A program made the position numbers and the translations under genes. From JAAZMX01 sp035388025 (lineage in GTDB: Bacteria > Patescibacteriota > Patescibacteriia > UBA2196 > GWA2-42-15): a stretch of DNA of 40,672 nucleotides. Shown here one piece after another: positions 32,170 to 40,668 of this stretch. Position 1 is the stretch's first letter; the number at the start of each line of letters is the position of its first letter. A model generated the notes under the pieces. That model saw only the letters and a list, made by a program, of their open reading frames with translations, was not told the DNA's origin and ran no database searches. The stretch covers positions 1 through 40,672 of the forward strand of contig DAOOPA010000003.1 of NCBI GenBank assembly GCA_035388025.1. Reading direction: 5' to 3'.

Positions 32170-32454
32170 TTATTTTTTTCCATAAAGATCATCTCTGATT
32201 ACCTCTGCCCTCTTGTAAACAAAGTGCATGCCCAGCCCGATGCCCAGGGCCCCGCCCAGGAGAATAAATAAAAATCTCTTATGGAATAAGTTATCAAAAT
32301 ATTTACCCGCCAATGTAAAAATTATAATCGGCATGGTCATAATAGCTATCAAATTGGCCACCAAAGCCATACCGTCTATCTTCTGTTTATGAATATCTAT
32401 TTTTTCTTTTTTATTTGTTTCGCTTATTTTATCTTGGGTTCCATCATCGCTCAT
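32170..32454 (-). CDS. AtpI/AtpZ-like ATP synthase accessory protein
   Basis: This 94-aa protein has two membrane helices (about 30-48 and 61-79, with LGGALGIGLGMHFVYK) after a charged N-terminus. It is the first gene of the ATP synthase operon. This size, topology and place fit the AtpI/AtpZ (putative F0F1-ATPase subunit) family, which helps c-ring assembly or Mg2+ handling. An AAGGAGG lies too far upstream (over 25 nt) to act as its SD. Confidence 0.82.
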   Translation of the reverse strand: MSDDGTQDKISETNKKEKIDIHKQKIDGMALVANLIAIMTMPIIIFTLAGKYFDNLFHKRFLFILLGGALGIGLGMHFVYKRAEVIRDDLYGKK

Positions 32455-32535
32455 TGTCTTTTTCTTTTAAAAAATAAATAGCCTCCTTGCGGGAAAGCTG
32501 ACTTTCAAGCTTATTTTTCCACAATTTTCAACTTT

Positions 32536-32564
32536 ATTCTAAACCGTTTTATTCAACTGGTCAA
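32536..32564 (-). promoter_or_regulatory. Promoter of the ATP synthase operon
   Basis: TTGACC and TAGAAT are spaced 17 nt on the minus strand. The start is near 32530, giving a leader of about 75 nt with a GAAAG-TCAG-CTTTC hairpin and an unused AAGGAGG. Confidence 0.75.
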
Positions 32565-32571
32565 GGGTCTT

Positions 32572-32609
32572 TTTTGAAAAAAATTAAATATGGTATCTTA
32601 AATTACCAT
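32572..32609 (-). terminator. Weak terminator after rmuC
   Basis: Minus-strand ATGGTA/TACCAT (6 bp) is followed by ATTTAATTTTTTT, between rmuC and the ATP operon promoter. Confidence 0.55.
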
Positions 32610-32645
32610 CATTAAACAACAAATCGCTTTTATTGTCAAATCTAG

Positions 32646-33716
32646 CTACTCATCTCGTCCCGCGCTAGGCTTATCCAAAGCCAGTGGCTCTATCTTCTTT
32701 TCTCCTTCGGTAATTTTGACCACGTCCTTATCTATCTTATTCAACTCTTTATAAGCCGTATTATAATTATTAACCGTTGTACCAAGACTATTACCCAACT
32801 TTTTCATATATTCGTCAAAGCTGGCGTAATGCCGACCCAACTCCTCTACTCGCTTGCGAATTTCCTTGGCCGATTCTTCAATCTGCAAAGCGCGCAAACC
32901 CTGTAAGACTGTTTGCAAATAAGCGGCAAAGGTCGTCGGCGAGACAATGATCACTTTCTTTTCCTTAAAAGCGTAATCAATGAGTCCGCCGGTATCCACT
33001 TTGACCGCACCCACTTCGTTGATTAATAAATCATAATAAATCCCCTCCGCTGGGATAAACATAAAAGCAAAATCCAACGTGTCTTCCGTCGGCCGGATGT
33101 ATTTAGCCGTCTCGTCGATTCTCTTCTTTAAATCATTTTTAAACTCTTTTTCTAATGCCTTTTTCCTCTCCTCGCTTGGTTCATTCAAAATCCGCCGATA
33201 ATTCTCCAGGGAAAATTTGGCGTCCACTGGCAAAAGTCTATCTTTGATTTTTACCACCGCATCCACTGCCTCGCCATTTTTAAATTTATACTGCATCTCG
33301 TAGCTCTGCGGCGGCAAAATGTTGCCGAGGATCAATTCCAGGCTTGCCTCGCCGAGTGAACCGCGATTTTTGGAATTGGTCAACACCTTTTCCAGGTTTT
33401 GAAGTTGATCCGTAAAACTCACCACTTGTTTATTAGTCGCTTCCAATTTTTCCAATTTGCTAGTAACATCCTGAACAATTCTCGAAGTATTAAACGACTG
33501 TTTTTGGATAAAATCAATATTTTTTTCCAAATTGCCTTTCATCTCCTCGCGAATCTGGCCGATTTCTTTTCTCATCATCTCCCCTACCTCGTCTTTCATC
33601 TTGAGTAAATCTTCCTTATTCTCTTTACTTCCTTCTTTTTTTGGCATCAAAAAAATAATCAGCCCAAATCCAACCACCACTAAAACCAAAATTATAATCA
33701 AAATTCCTGTCGACAT
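32646..33716 (-). CDS. rmuC: DNA recombination protein RmuC
   Basis: This 356-aa protein has an N-terminal membrane helix (4-25), a long coiled coil (26-115), then the RmuC nuclease-like domain: NRGSLGEASLELILGNILPP, VDAVVKIKDRLLPVDAKFSL and FMFIPAEGIYYDLL. The domain is related to restriction-endonuclease folds. E. coli RmuC limits inversion at short inverted repeats, interesting given the many palindromes here. It lies downstream of ruvX. Confidence 0.93.
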   Translation of the reverse strand: MSTGILIIILVLVVVGFGLIIFLMPKKEGSKENKEDLLKMKDEVGEMMRKEIGQIREEMKGNLEKNIDFIQKQSFNTSRIVQDVTSKLEKLEATNKQVVSFTDQLQNLEKVLTNSKNRGSLGEASLELILGNILPPQSYEMQYKFKNGEAVDAVVKIKDRLLPVDAKFSLENYRRILNEPSEERKKALEKEFKNDLKKRIDETAKYIRPTEDTLDFAFMFIPAEGIYYDLLINEVGAVKVDTGGLIDYAFKEKKVIIVSPTTFAAYLQTVLQGLRALQIEESAKEIRKRVEELGRHYASFDEYMKKLGNSLGTTVNNYNTAYKELNKIDKDVVKITEGEKKIEPLALDKPSAGRDE

Positions 33717-33747
33717 AAAATATTTTTAATTCATAATTCATTATTCA

Positions 33748-34146
33748 TTATTCCGCATTTTTCCTATCCAAATAACTCTGCAAAATAATCCTCGCCGACT
33801 CCTCGTCGCGTCCATGACCGCTACCAGTCTTGTCCGCCTCAACGCTGGATAGACGCTCATCCTGTGTTTCCACCAAAAGCTTGGTTTGATTTTCCAATTC
33901 CTCTGCAAAATAAACCACCTCTTCCGTTTTTTGTGTATACTCACCATTGAGAGATATTGGTAAACCAACCACGATTTTATCAATCTTTTCCTTCTCGCAA
34001 ATCTCCATGAGTTCTTCCCAAGCCTTGCCTGACATTTTTAATGTATCATAAACAAAAGCCTGCTTCTGCCCAAAATCAGAAATCGCCAGCCCAATATTTT
34101 TCGTGCCATAATCAATTCCCAAAATTCTTGCGCCCATCTTCTCCAT
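33748..34146 (-). CDS. ruvX: Holliday-junction resolvase-like RuvX/YqgF
   Basis: This 132-aa RNase H-fold protein starts with ILGIDYGTKNIGLAISD (catalytic Asp12), then IVVGLPISLNGEYTQKT, TQDERLSSVEAD and a final acidic DEESARIIL. This is the full YqgF set of carboxylates. The family matures the 16S rRNA 5' end and may resolve junctions. Start may be Met1 or Met4. Its upstream spacer (34147-34247) is made of AATTACTAATTAC-type repeat. Confidence 0.94.
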   Translation of the reverse strand: MEKMGARILGIDYGTKNIGLAISDFGQKQAFVYDTLKMSGKAWEELMEICEKEKIDKIVVGLPISLNGEYTQKTEEVVYFAEELENQTKLLVETQDERLSSVEADKTGSGHGRDEESARIILQSYLDRKNAE

Positions 34147-34247
34147 AATTATCTACTAATTTATAAATAATTCCTAATTTAATAATTACTAATTACTAGT
34201 TACTTAATTATTCCTACGACCCTACATACCTACCAACCTACCTCTTT

Positions 34248-35003
34248 TTATTTGGTCAAAATCTTACATCCATTACTAGTCACTACAATCGTATTTTCAT
34301 AATGCGCCGAGAGTGACCGGTCTCTCGTCACCGCTGTCCAGCCATCATCCAAAGTTTCCAGATCATAATGTCCGGCCGCAATCATCGGCTCCACCGCCAA
34401 GACCATCCCTTCTTTCAAAATCTCCCCGGTTCCTTTCTGGCCAAAATTCATTACTCGCGGATCCTCATGCACCGCGTAGCCCACGCCATGCCCGCACAAA
34501 CTACGAATTACCGCGTAACCATTTTTCTCCGCGTGAGCCTGCACCGCCGCGCCCAAATCTCCCAGCCGCGAACCAACCCTGACTGTTTTTATCCCTTGGA
34601 AAAAAGATTCTTCTGTCACTTTAATTAATCGTTCGGCTTCTTTGGAAATCTGGCCTACGCCCACCGTCCTAGCCATATCTGTGTATAAACCACCCTGGGC
34701 CGGATAACGCATCCCAATATCAATCCCGACAATATCTCCTTCTCGCAAAACCATTTTTTCTCTAGGGATACCATGCACCACCACTTCATTGGGCGACACG
34801 CACAAAGTACCCGGGAAACCCGCATGACCCTTAAATGCCGGGTGACCACCCGCTTTAATAATCAATTCCTCGGCGTATTGATCCAACTGCCAGGCGTTTA
34901 TTCCCGGTTGCACACGTTTAATAACCAATTTCAAAATTTTGGCCAGCCTATGTCCGCCCTCAGCAATTATTTTTATCTCTTCTATTTTTTTTATCGTGGT
35001 CAT
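34248..35003 (-). CDS. map: Methionine aminopeptidase, type I
   Basis: This 251-aa metalloprotease removes N-terminal Met. All five metal ligands are visible: Asp95 (GIDIG), Asp109 (LYTDMART), His172 (CGHGVG), Glu205 (AVEPM) and Glu236 (HYENT). The substrate-pocket HGIP is near 77. It starts 3 nt after the dehydrogenase-like gene, so it is translated from the same message. Length is standard. Confidence 0.97.
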   Translation of the reverse strand: MTTIKKIEEIKIIAEGGHRLAKILKLVIKRVQPGINAWQLDQYAEELIIKAGGHPAFKGHAGFPGTLCVSPNEVVVHGIPREKMVLREGDIVGIDIGMRYPAQGGLYTDMARTVGVGQISKEAERLIKVTEESFFQGIKTVRVGSRLGDLGAAVQAHAEKNGYAVIRSLCGHGVGYAVHEDPRVMNFGQKGTGEILKEGMVLAVEPMIAAGHYDLETLDDGWTAVTRDRSLSAHYENTIVVTSNGCKILTK

Positions 35004-35006
35004 AAT

Positions 35007-35930
35007 TTACTCGGTCACTAAATTTATTGGCTCTCCCTTCACCCAGGCCTCCACATTATCTATCATCATATCATTACATACTAAATTAGTAACATCAGTA
35101 TTATAGGCAACATGAGGAGTTACTAAAACTTTATTATTCCCTAATAATTTTTGATAGTAAGGATTATCATAATCACCCACCTGTATACTTCCTGCGTCAA
35201 TACCTGCACCAGCTAGATGTCCATAATTTATACTCTCCAACATAGCATCACTATCAAAAACATCATCAGAAGTTGCGCTAATAAAATATGCTCCCCTCTT
35301 TAAATTATCAAAAAACTTTTTGTCCAACAATTTATCCGTACTAGGATTATGTGACAAGCAATTAAAAACAACGTCTGCCTCTTTTGTCTTCTCAAATAAA
35401 TCATCCCCCCTTAAAAAATATTCCACTTCCATATCAAGTGCGTCACATATCTGCCCAACCTTCATACCAACATTTCCCTTACCTAATATTGTCACTTTTT
35501 TATTCTTCAAGCCAACCGTCGCCAGTCCCCCTCCTGTATAAGTTGCCTTTTTCCTTTCTATGTTTATAAACAAGCATTGCTGCCGCAGTAGATTAATCAT
35601 AAAACCTATCAACCACTCAGCCACAGCATTTTTATTACAACCCGGTGATATAGCAACATTAATATTTTTTTCTTTACATTTTTGGATATCCATCCAGCCA
35701 TAACCAACAAAAGGAAAGGAGAAAAATTTATTCTCTAAATTATAAATGGCCTGCTTGGCACCAAACTTACCACATAAAATTATGTCGGCATCCTGACATC
35801 TTTTCAACCATTCTTCTACCGTGTCAGGGAAATCATCATAAAAAACTGCCTGCCCTAATTTACGCAAACGTTCACGTTGCTGTTCTGACAAACATAAATT
35901 CTGAGCAACTACAATCTTTTGTCTTTTCAT
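35007..35930 (-). CDS. Degenerate D-2-hydroxyacid dehydrogenase-family protein
   Basis: This 307-aa protein has the NAD(P)-binding Rossmann fold (TILGKGNVGMKVG, about 145-158) and the family ending VLVTPHVAYNTD. The catalytic Arg (normally in NASRG) is replaced: FISATSDDVFD. The Glu of DVFEPEP is also missing (GIDAGSIQVGD). Only His (TPHV) of the triad is kept. An Arg after the second strand (YFLRGDD) may point to NADP. Classical hydride transfer is thus unlikely or altered. It separates adk from map, often neighbours, and its DNA is AT-richer, hinting at insertion. Confidence 0.85.
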   Translation of the reverse strand: MKRQKIVVAQNLCLSEQQRERLRKLGQAVFYDDFPDTVEEWLKRCQDADIILCGKFGAKQAIYNLENKFFSFPFVGYGWMDIQKCKEKNINVAISPGCNKNAVAEWLIGFMINLLRQQCLFINIERKKATYTGGGLATVGLKNKKVTILGKGNVGMKVGQICDALDMEVEYFLRGDDLFEKTKEADVVFNCLSHNPSTDKLLDKKFFDNLKRGAYFISATSDDVFDSDAMLESINYGHLAGAGIDAGSIQVGDYDNPYYQKLLGNNKVLVTPHVAYNTDVTNLVCNDMMIDNVEAWVKGEPINLVTE

Positions 35931-35985
35931 AAATCTTAAATCCTAAATCTTAAATCACCCCCCATAATTCTTAATTCACAATTCA

Positions 35986-36612
35986 TTATTCAAGTTTATT
36001 TTTCACTTCTTCAAACACCTCCGGTATCGCCGGCTGCCCGTCTATTTTATGATGAATCCCTTTCTCTTTATAAAAATCAATAACCGGTTCGGTTTGCTCG
36101 TGATAAGTCGTCAATCTTTTCTTCAGAGCCTCCTCGGTCTCATCATCGCGTACGACTAATCTCTCCCCATCATTATCACACAAACCTTCATCTTTGGGCG
36201 GATTATATTCAATATGATAAACCGTCTGGCACTTCGGACAAGTTCTTCTGCCACTGATCCGCTTAATCGCTTCTTCATCTGATAAATCAATTTCCAAAAC
36301 GTGCGTCAATTCATCTTGACTCGCCCAAAATTCCGCCTGCGCCAAATTTCTGGGATAACCATCCAAAATATAACCATTCCCGCCGTCAGTCTGAATTTTA
36401 TCCACCACGATTTTATTGACCATCTCGTCCGGCACTAGATAACCGGCGTCAATCAAACTCTTTATCTCTCGCCCCAATTCGTCTCCGCTCCGCACTCGCT
36501 GGCGCAAAATATTACCCGTAGAAAAAATAGGCAGATTAAATTTCTCCGCCACCAACTGAGCTTGTGTACCCTTGCCTGATCCTTGCGGACCGATAAAAAG
36601 GATTTTGTACAT
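35986..36612 (-). CDS. adk: Adenylate kinase with zinc-type lid
   Basis: This 208-aa enzyme interconverts ATP, AMP and ADP. The P-loop is IGPQGSGKGTQAQ (about 7-16), the AMP-binding motif GYPRNLAQAEF, and the lid has CPKC then LCDNDGE, a Cys3Asp-like zinc site seen in many Gram-positive and CPR Adk proteins. The C-terminal IPEVFEEVKNKL is normal. It is first of the adk-dehydrogenase-map run. Confidence 0.97.
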   Translation of the reverse strand: MYKILFIGPQGSGKGTQAQLVAEKFNLPIFSTGNILRQRVRSGDELGREIKSLIDAGYLVPDEMVNKIVVDKIQTDGGNGYILDGYPRNLAQAEFWASQDELTHVLEIDLSDEEAIKRISGRRTCPKCQTVYHIEYNPPKDEGLCDNDGERLVVRDDETEEALKKRLTTYHEQTEPVIDFYKEKGIHHKIDGQPAIPEVFEEVKNKLE

Positions 36613-36756
36613 AAATTATTTAAACTTAATTAATTTTTAAATCCTAAATCCCAATTTCCAATCAAGCTCAAAATCCAAAGCTCTAACAAACTATCTTTTG
36701 GATTTTCGATTTTGGGTTTTGTTTGACATTGGGATTTTGGATTTGGATACTCACTA

Positions 36757-37044
36757 TCATCCCAATACTCTTCTAAGATTTTTTACATCCACCTCACTCA
36801 ACCCCAACTCTACTCTTTTCTCCGCCAAGCGTCGCACTATATTTTTATATTCCAGCTCTGACACTCCGCCGTCGTCCAAATTTTTCTCCAATTCAGCCTT
36901 GATCATTTCCTTCTGCGGTGCCTGCAAACTATCTATGCCCCAGACTAAATCCACAATATCCTGTCGTGTCAATTTCATCTTATCATCTTTAAAAGTCACC
37001 TGCCTGGTATGTGGAGTCAAAGAAAATAAATCTAATAAGCCCAT
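36757..37044 (-). CDS. Hypothetical small soluble protein
   Basis: This 95-aa protein is unrecognised: mostly charged helices (TRQDIVDLVWGIDSLQAPQK, ELEYKNIVRRLAEKR), no membrane helix and no cysteine. The second half may be a three-helix domain. It lies between NUDIX and adk on the same strand, each side separated by AT-rich degenerate repeats, so linkage to either is unclear. Confidence 0.7.
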   Translation of the reverse strand: MGLLDLFSLTPHTRQVTFKDDKMKLTRQDIVDLVWGIDSLQAPQKEMIKAELEKNLDDGGVSELEYKNIVRRLAEKRVELGLSEVDVKNLRRVLG

Positions 37045-37089
37045 AGGTTAACAATTTTAAATTTTAAAATTCAAATTTTAAAATAAATC

Positions 37090-37590
37090 TTAAATCATAA
37101 ATCTTAAATCTTGTTCTAACTCTTTTACGCTTTCATGTTTTAATATTTTCATGTACTGCTTCACCCCCTTCAGCCACCCACCCTTAAAATATTTCTCCGG
37201 CTTAAAGCCTTTCAATTCCACAAATTTATATTCGTCGTGATTTTTACCTGGCATGATTTCCCCGCTCAAATAATTAGCTTTAAAACCAACCGCGAAAATC
37301 CTAACTTTCTCCTGTTCGCCATCAGCCAAATTTTCCATGCGCTCATGCCGCATAAAAACCACAGGCTGGCCTAATTTATATTTTACTTTGACACCCAATT
37401 CTTCCTTCATCTTTCTCGCCACCACTTTTTCTAGGGATTTATCAAATTCATCATATTTCAATCGGCCACCCGGCAAATCCCAACAATTAAATTTGTCTTT
37501 CAAAATCAAAAGCCGCCTGTTTTTATCCATCATAAATACTTTCATCGCCACAAAATACCAATCTTTGCCTGTTTGTTCCCTAATATCCAT
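37090..37590 (-). CDS. NUDIX hydrolase with atypical Nudix box
   Basis: This 166-aa protein has a NUDIX fold core (DLPGGRLKYDEF then ARKMKEELGVKVKY). The box departs from G-x5-E-x7-REUxEExGU: there are about three extra residues and the RE pair is RK, while the EE metal ligands remain. Substrate is unknown. The tail YMKILKHESVKELEQDLRFM resembles the SerS tail and is encoded by TTTAATG/TAAATC repeat DNA that also provides the stop codon. The nucleotide-cleaning role is only by family. Confidence 0.85.
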   Translation of the reverse strand: MDIREQTGKDWYFVAMKVFMMDKNRRLLILKDKFNCWDLPGGRLKYDEFDKSLEKVVARKMKEELGVKVKYKLGQPVVFMRHERMENLADGEQEKVRIFAVGFKANYLSGEIMPGKNHDEYKFVELKGFKPEKYFKGGWLKGVKQYMKILKHESVKELEQDLRFMI

Positions 37591-37655
37591 AAAAACTTAA
37601 AAATTAAGTCATTGAAAATTTATTGAAAATTAGAAATTGAAAATTGTAAATTTAC

Positions 37656-40490
37656 TCACGCCCCGCAACACTTCTTATACTTCTTCCCGCTGCCGCACGG
37701 ACACGGGTCATTACGGCCCACTTTCTCTTTTTTCTCCACCGGCGCACTTTTCAATTCACTCCCCGATAACCCGGCAATTTTCGCCGGCCGAGTCGTGCTC
37801 ACGTTTTGGCCTTCATTGCCTTCAATTTCTCTATTTCTCAATTTCTCAATTTCTTCTTGGCTCTTCGGTGCCCCCTGAAACTTTAAATTTTGAATTTTGC
37901 CTTTTGAATTTTGACTTTGTTCCACCGGCGCCAACCCCACCTTATAAATTGAATACGCCACTTGCTTTTGAATATTATTTTGAAGCATAATAAACATCTG
38001 GTAGGCCTCGCGCTTGTATTCCACCAAAGGATCTTTCTGGCCATAGCCCTGGAGTCCGATGCCGGTTCTGAGATGATCTATCGCGTCAATGTGCTCCACC
38101 CACAACATATCAATCGCCCGGAGCAAAATCATTTTTTCCACCTTGAGCATCAAAGGCGCATCTGTTTCACCGTTTTCCAGCTTATTTATTTTTTCTTCCA
38201 ACTCATCATAAGCTTTATGAGCCAGGCCGATCAAATAATTGATTAGCGTATCCCTAGCTCTCACATCTGCCTTTTCGTCACCAGCAGTTTTCTGAATATC
38301 ATCCATTTTCAACCGCACATTCAATGGCATTGGCACGATCGTGTCCGCCACCTCGTAAATCTCTTCCACGTTCCACTCATGCTCATCTTCCGACATAGTA
38401 TGAAAAGCGATCACCTGCTCTATTTCCGCTTCCACCATCTCCATAATCATCCCCCGCAAAGAATTATGAGTAGCCTTTTCTGCTTGCTCTTCCGTATTTT
38501 TATGATTAAATGTTTTTGCGTTTCCGTTTTTTAATGCTTCATAAATTGCCAATATCCCGTCCCGTCTCCGATAAATCGCCTCGCGATGCTTATTGATCAC
38601 ATCATCATATTCCAACAAATGTTTACGAATATCAAAGTTGTGTCCTTCTACTTTCTTTTGCGCCGCTTCCAAAGATTTACTGATCATTTTATGCTCAATT
38701 GGTGTGTCATCATCCAACGCTCCCAGTAATGACTGCAACCGGTTAGAGCCAAAAATTCTCATCAAATCATCTTCCAAAGACACGTAAAAGCGCGACTCGC
38801 CCGGATCGCCTTGCCGGCCACTACGCCCACGCAGCTGATTATCAATCCGCCTTGATTCGTGCCGTTCTGTCCCAATCACGTACAAACCGCCCAACTTTTT
38901 GACTTCTTCTTTTTCTTCTTGAGTGCCGCCCGCGCCGCCCAACACAATATCCACACCGCGCCCGGCCATATTGGTAGCCAGAGTCACTGCTCCTTTTTTC
39001 CCCGCCTCAGCAATAATCTGCGCTTCGCGTTCATGGTTTTTGGCATTCAAAATATTGTGCGGGATGCCTTCTTGCTCCAAATAATGCGACAAAATTTCAT
39101 TTTTATGAATAGAAATCGTACCGAGTAGCACTGGCTGACCCTGGGCATTTCTTTCTTTGATATCTTTAATTACTGCTCTGAATTTTGCCTCTTCGTTTTT
39201 ATAAATTAAATCCTGGCGGTCAAATCTAGTTATAGGCTTATTCGTCGGTATGACTATAACATCCAAATTATAAATCTTAGAAAATTCTTCCGCTTCCGTG
39301 ACCGCCGTACCGGTCATCCCTGCCAATTTCTCGTACATCCGAAAATAATTCTGAAAAGTCACCGTGGCCATAGTCACCGATTCCTTTTTTATTTCCACAC
39401 CTTCCTTAGCCTCAATCGCCTGGTGCAACCCTTCAGAGTATCGCCGACCATACATCATCCGTCCAGTGAACTCATCCACAATAATGATCTCCCCGTCTTT
39501 AACCACGTAATCACGATCACGTTTGAATAAAGTATGCGCCTTGAGCGCTTGCTCAATGTGGTGCACCTCGCTGATGCCTTTGTCAGTATAAATATTTTCC
39601 ACTCCCAGCCACTGCTCCATCTTTTTTATACCTTCTTCAGTCAAACTGGCCGAACGCATTTTTTCATCAATATTATAATCCTCCCCCTCTTTCAACTGTG
39701 GGATCAAGCTGGCAAATTTACGATATTTGTCGGTCGCTTCCTCTGCCGGCGCCGAAATAATCAAAGGCGTCCTAGCTTCGTCAATTAAAATAGAATCAAC
39801 CTCATCAATAATGGCGAAATTAAACCCCCTTTGCACCTTGACCTCGCTTTCCGGGGCCATATTATCTCGCAGATAATCAAAACCAAACTCATTATTGGTG
39901 CCATAAGTAATATCACAATTATAAGCCTCTTTCCTAGTACACGGCCTCAGGTGCTTCAGACGTGAATCATCGGTTTCCGCGCTCTCAAATTCAAAATCGT
40001 AAATAAAAGCTTCTTCGTGGACAATCGCCCCCACCGTCAAACCCAAAGCATCATACACTCCGCCGATCCAGCCAGTATCTCTTTTTGACAAATAATCATT
40101 CACCGTCACCACGTGCACGCCCCGGCCGAGAAAAGCGTTCAGAGCCGCCGCCGGAGATACGGCGTAAGAAGTTTTTCCCTCGCCAGTTTTCATTTCCGCA
40201 ATCTTTCCCTCATGTAAAGCATAAGCGCCGATCATCTGCACGTCAAAATGGCCAGAACCCATGCGCCGCTTGGCCGCCTCTCTTACTGCGGCAAAAACTT
40301 CCGGCAGTAAATCATCCAGGGTTTTGCCCTGAGCCAATTCTTGCCGCCACAAATCAGCCATTTGTTTTAGTCCATTATCACTCATGACCTCAAACTTAGA
40401 CTCAAAAACGCGAATTTGCTCTACTTTGGGCTTTAAATCTTTTATATATTTTTGATTTGGATCGCCAAAAATTGCTGTCAATAAAGACAT
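37656..40490 (-). CDS. secA: Protein translocase ATPase SecA
   Basis: This 944-aa motor drives pre-proteins through SecYEG. Walker A is MKTGEGKTS near residue 100. The DEAD-like motif is IIDEVDSILIDEARTPLIIS. GRSGRQGDPGESRFYVSLED is in the second helicase domain. The C-terminal zinc knuckle is GRNDPCPCGSGKKYKKCC. Between the helical wing and the zinc knuckle is a linker (about 855-920) with NSKGKIQNLKFQG and EEIEKLRNREIEG, encoded by spacer-like repeat DNA. A hairpin at 40553-40595 precedes the gene. Confidence 0.98.
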   Translation of the reverse strand: MSLLTAIFGDPNQKYIKDLKPKVEQIRVFESKFEVMSDNGLKQMADLWRQELAQGKTLDDLLPEVFAAVREAAKRRMGSGHFDVQMIGAYALHEGKIAEMKTGEGKTSYAVSPAAALNAFLGRGVHVVTVNDYLSKRDTGWIGGVYDALGLTVGAIVHEEAFIYDFEFESAETDDSRLKHLRPCTRKEAYNCDITYGTNNEFGFDYLRDNMAPESEVKVQRGFNFAIIDEVDSILIDEARTPLIISAPAEEATDKYRKFASLIPQLKEGEDYNIDEKMRSASLTEEGIKKMEQWLGVENIYTDKGISEVHHIEQALKAHTLFKRDRDYVVKDGEIIIVDEFTGRMMYGRRYSEGLHQAIEAKEGVEIKKESVTMATVTFQNYFRMYEKLAGMTGTAVTEAEEFSKIYNLDVIVIPTNKPITRFDRQDLIYKNEEAKFRAVIKDIKERNAQGQPVLLGTISIHKNEILSHYLEQEGIPHNILNAKNHEREAQIIAEAGKKGAVTLATNMAGRGVDIVLGGAGGTQEEKEEVKKLGGLYVIGTERHESRRIDNQLRGRSGRQGDPGESRFYVSLEDDLMRIFGSNRLQSLLGALDDDTPIEHKMISKSLEAAQKKVEGHNFDIRKHLLEYDDVINKHREAIYRRRDGILAIYEALKNGNAKTFNHKNTEEQAEKATHNSLRGMIMEMVEAEIEQVIAFHTMSEDEHEWNVEEIYEVADTIVPMPLNVRLKMDDIQKTAGDEKADVRARDTLINYLIGLAHKAYDELEEKINKLENGETDAPLMLKVEKMILLRAIDMLWVEHIDAIDHLRTGIGLQGYGQKDPLVEYKREAYQMFIMLQNNIQKQVAYSIYKVGLAPVEQSQNSKGKIQNLKFQGAPKSQEEIEKLRNREIEGNEGQNVSTTRPAKIAGLSGSELKSAPVEKKEKVGRNDPCPCGSGKKYKKCCGA

Positions 40491-40552
40491 AGAAAGGAAA
40501 AATAATCAATAATTTTAAAACAAAATAACAAGATTATCTTATCATTTTACCG

Positions 40553-40595
40553 CCCAAAAAACAAGAACAGCCCTTTGGGGTTTCCAAAGGGCTGT
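40553..40595 (-). terminator. Terminator or attenuator upstream of secA
   Basis: Minus-strand stem ACAGCCCTTTGG/CCAAAGGGCTGT (12 bp) is followed by TCTTGTTTTTTGG. It either ends a gene beyond the window or attenuates transcription toward secA: a minus-strand TATAAT (40611-40616) lies just before it. Confidence 0.75.
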
Positions 40596-40622
40596 CCTTA
40601 CGGCTTATATATTATAATTGGA

Positions 40623-40668
40623 GCTTGTCTAGAACAGCATAAACATTTATGCTGATAATATGGCAAGC
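40623..40668. other. Structured palindrome at the window edge
   Basis: GCTTG/CAAGC encloses a 9-bp palindrome CAGCATAAA/TTTATGCTG. A TATAAT exists on both strands next to it. Too little is in the window to assign it. Confidence 0.3.
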
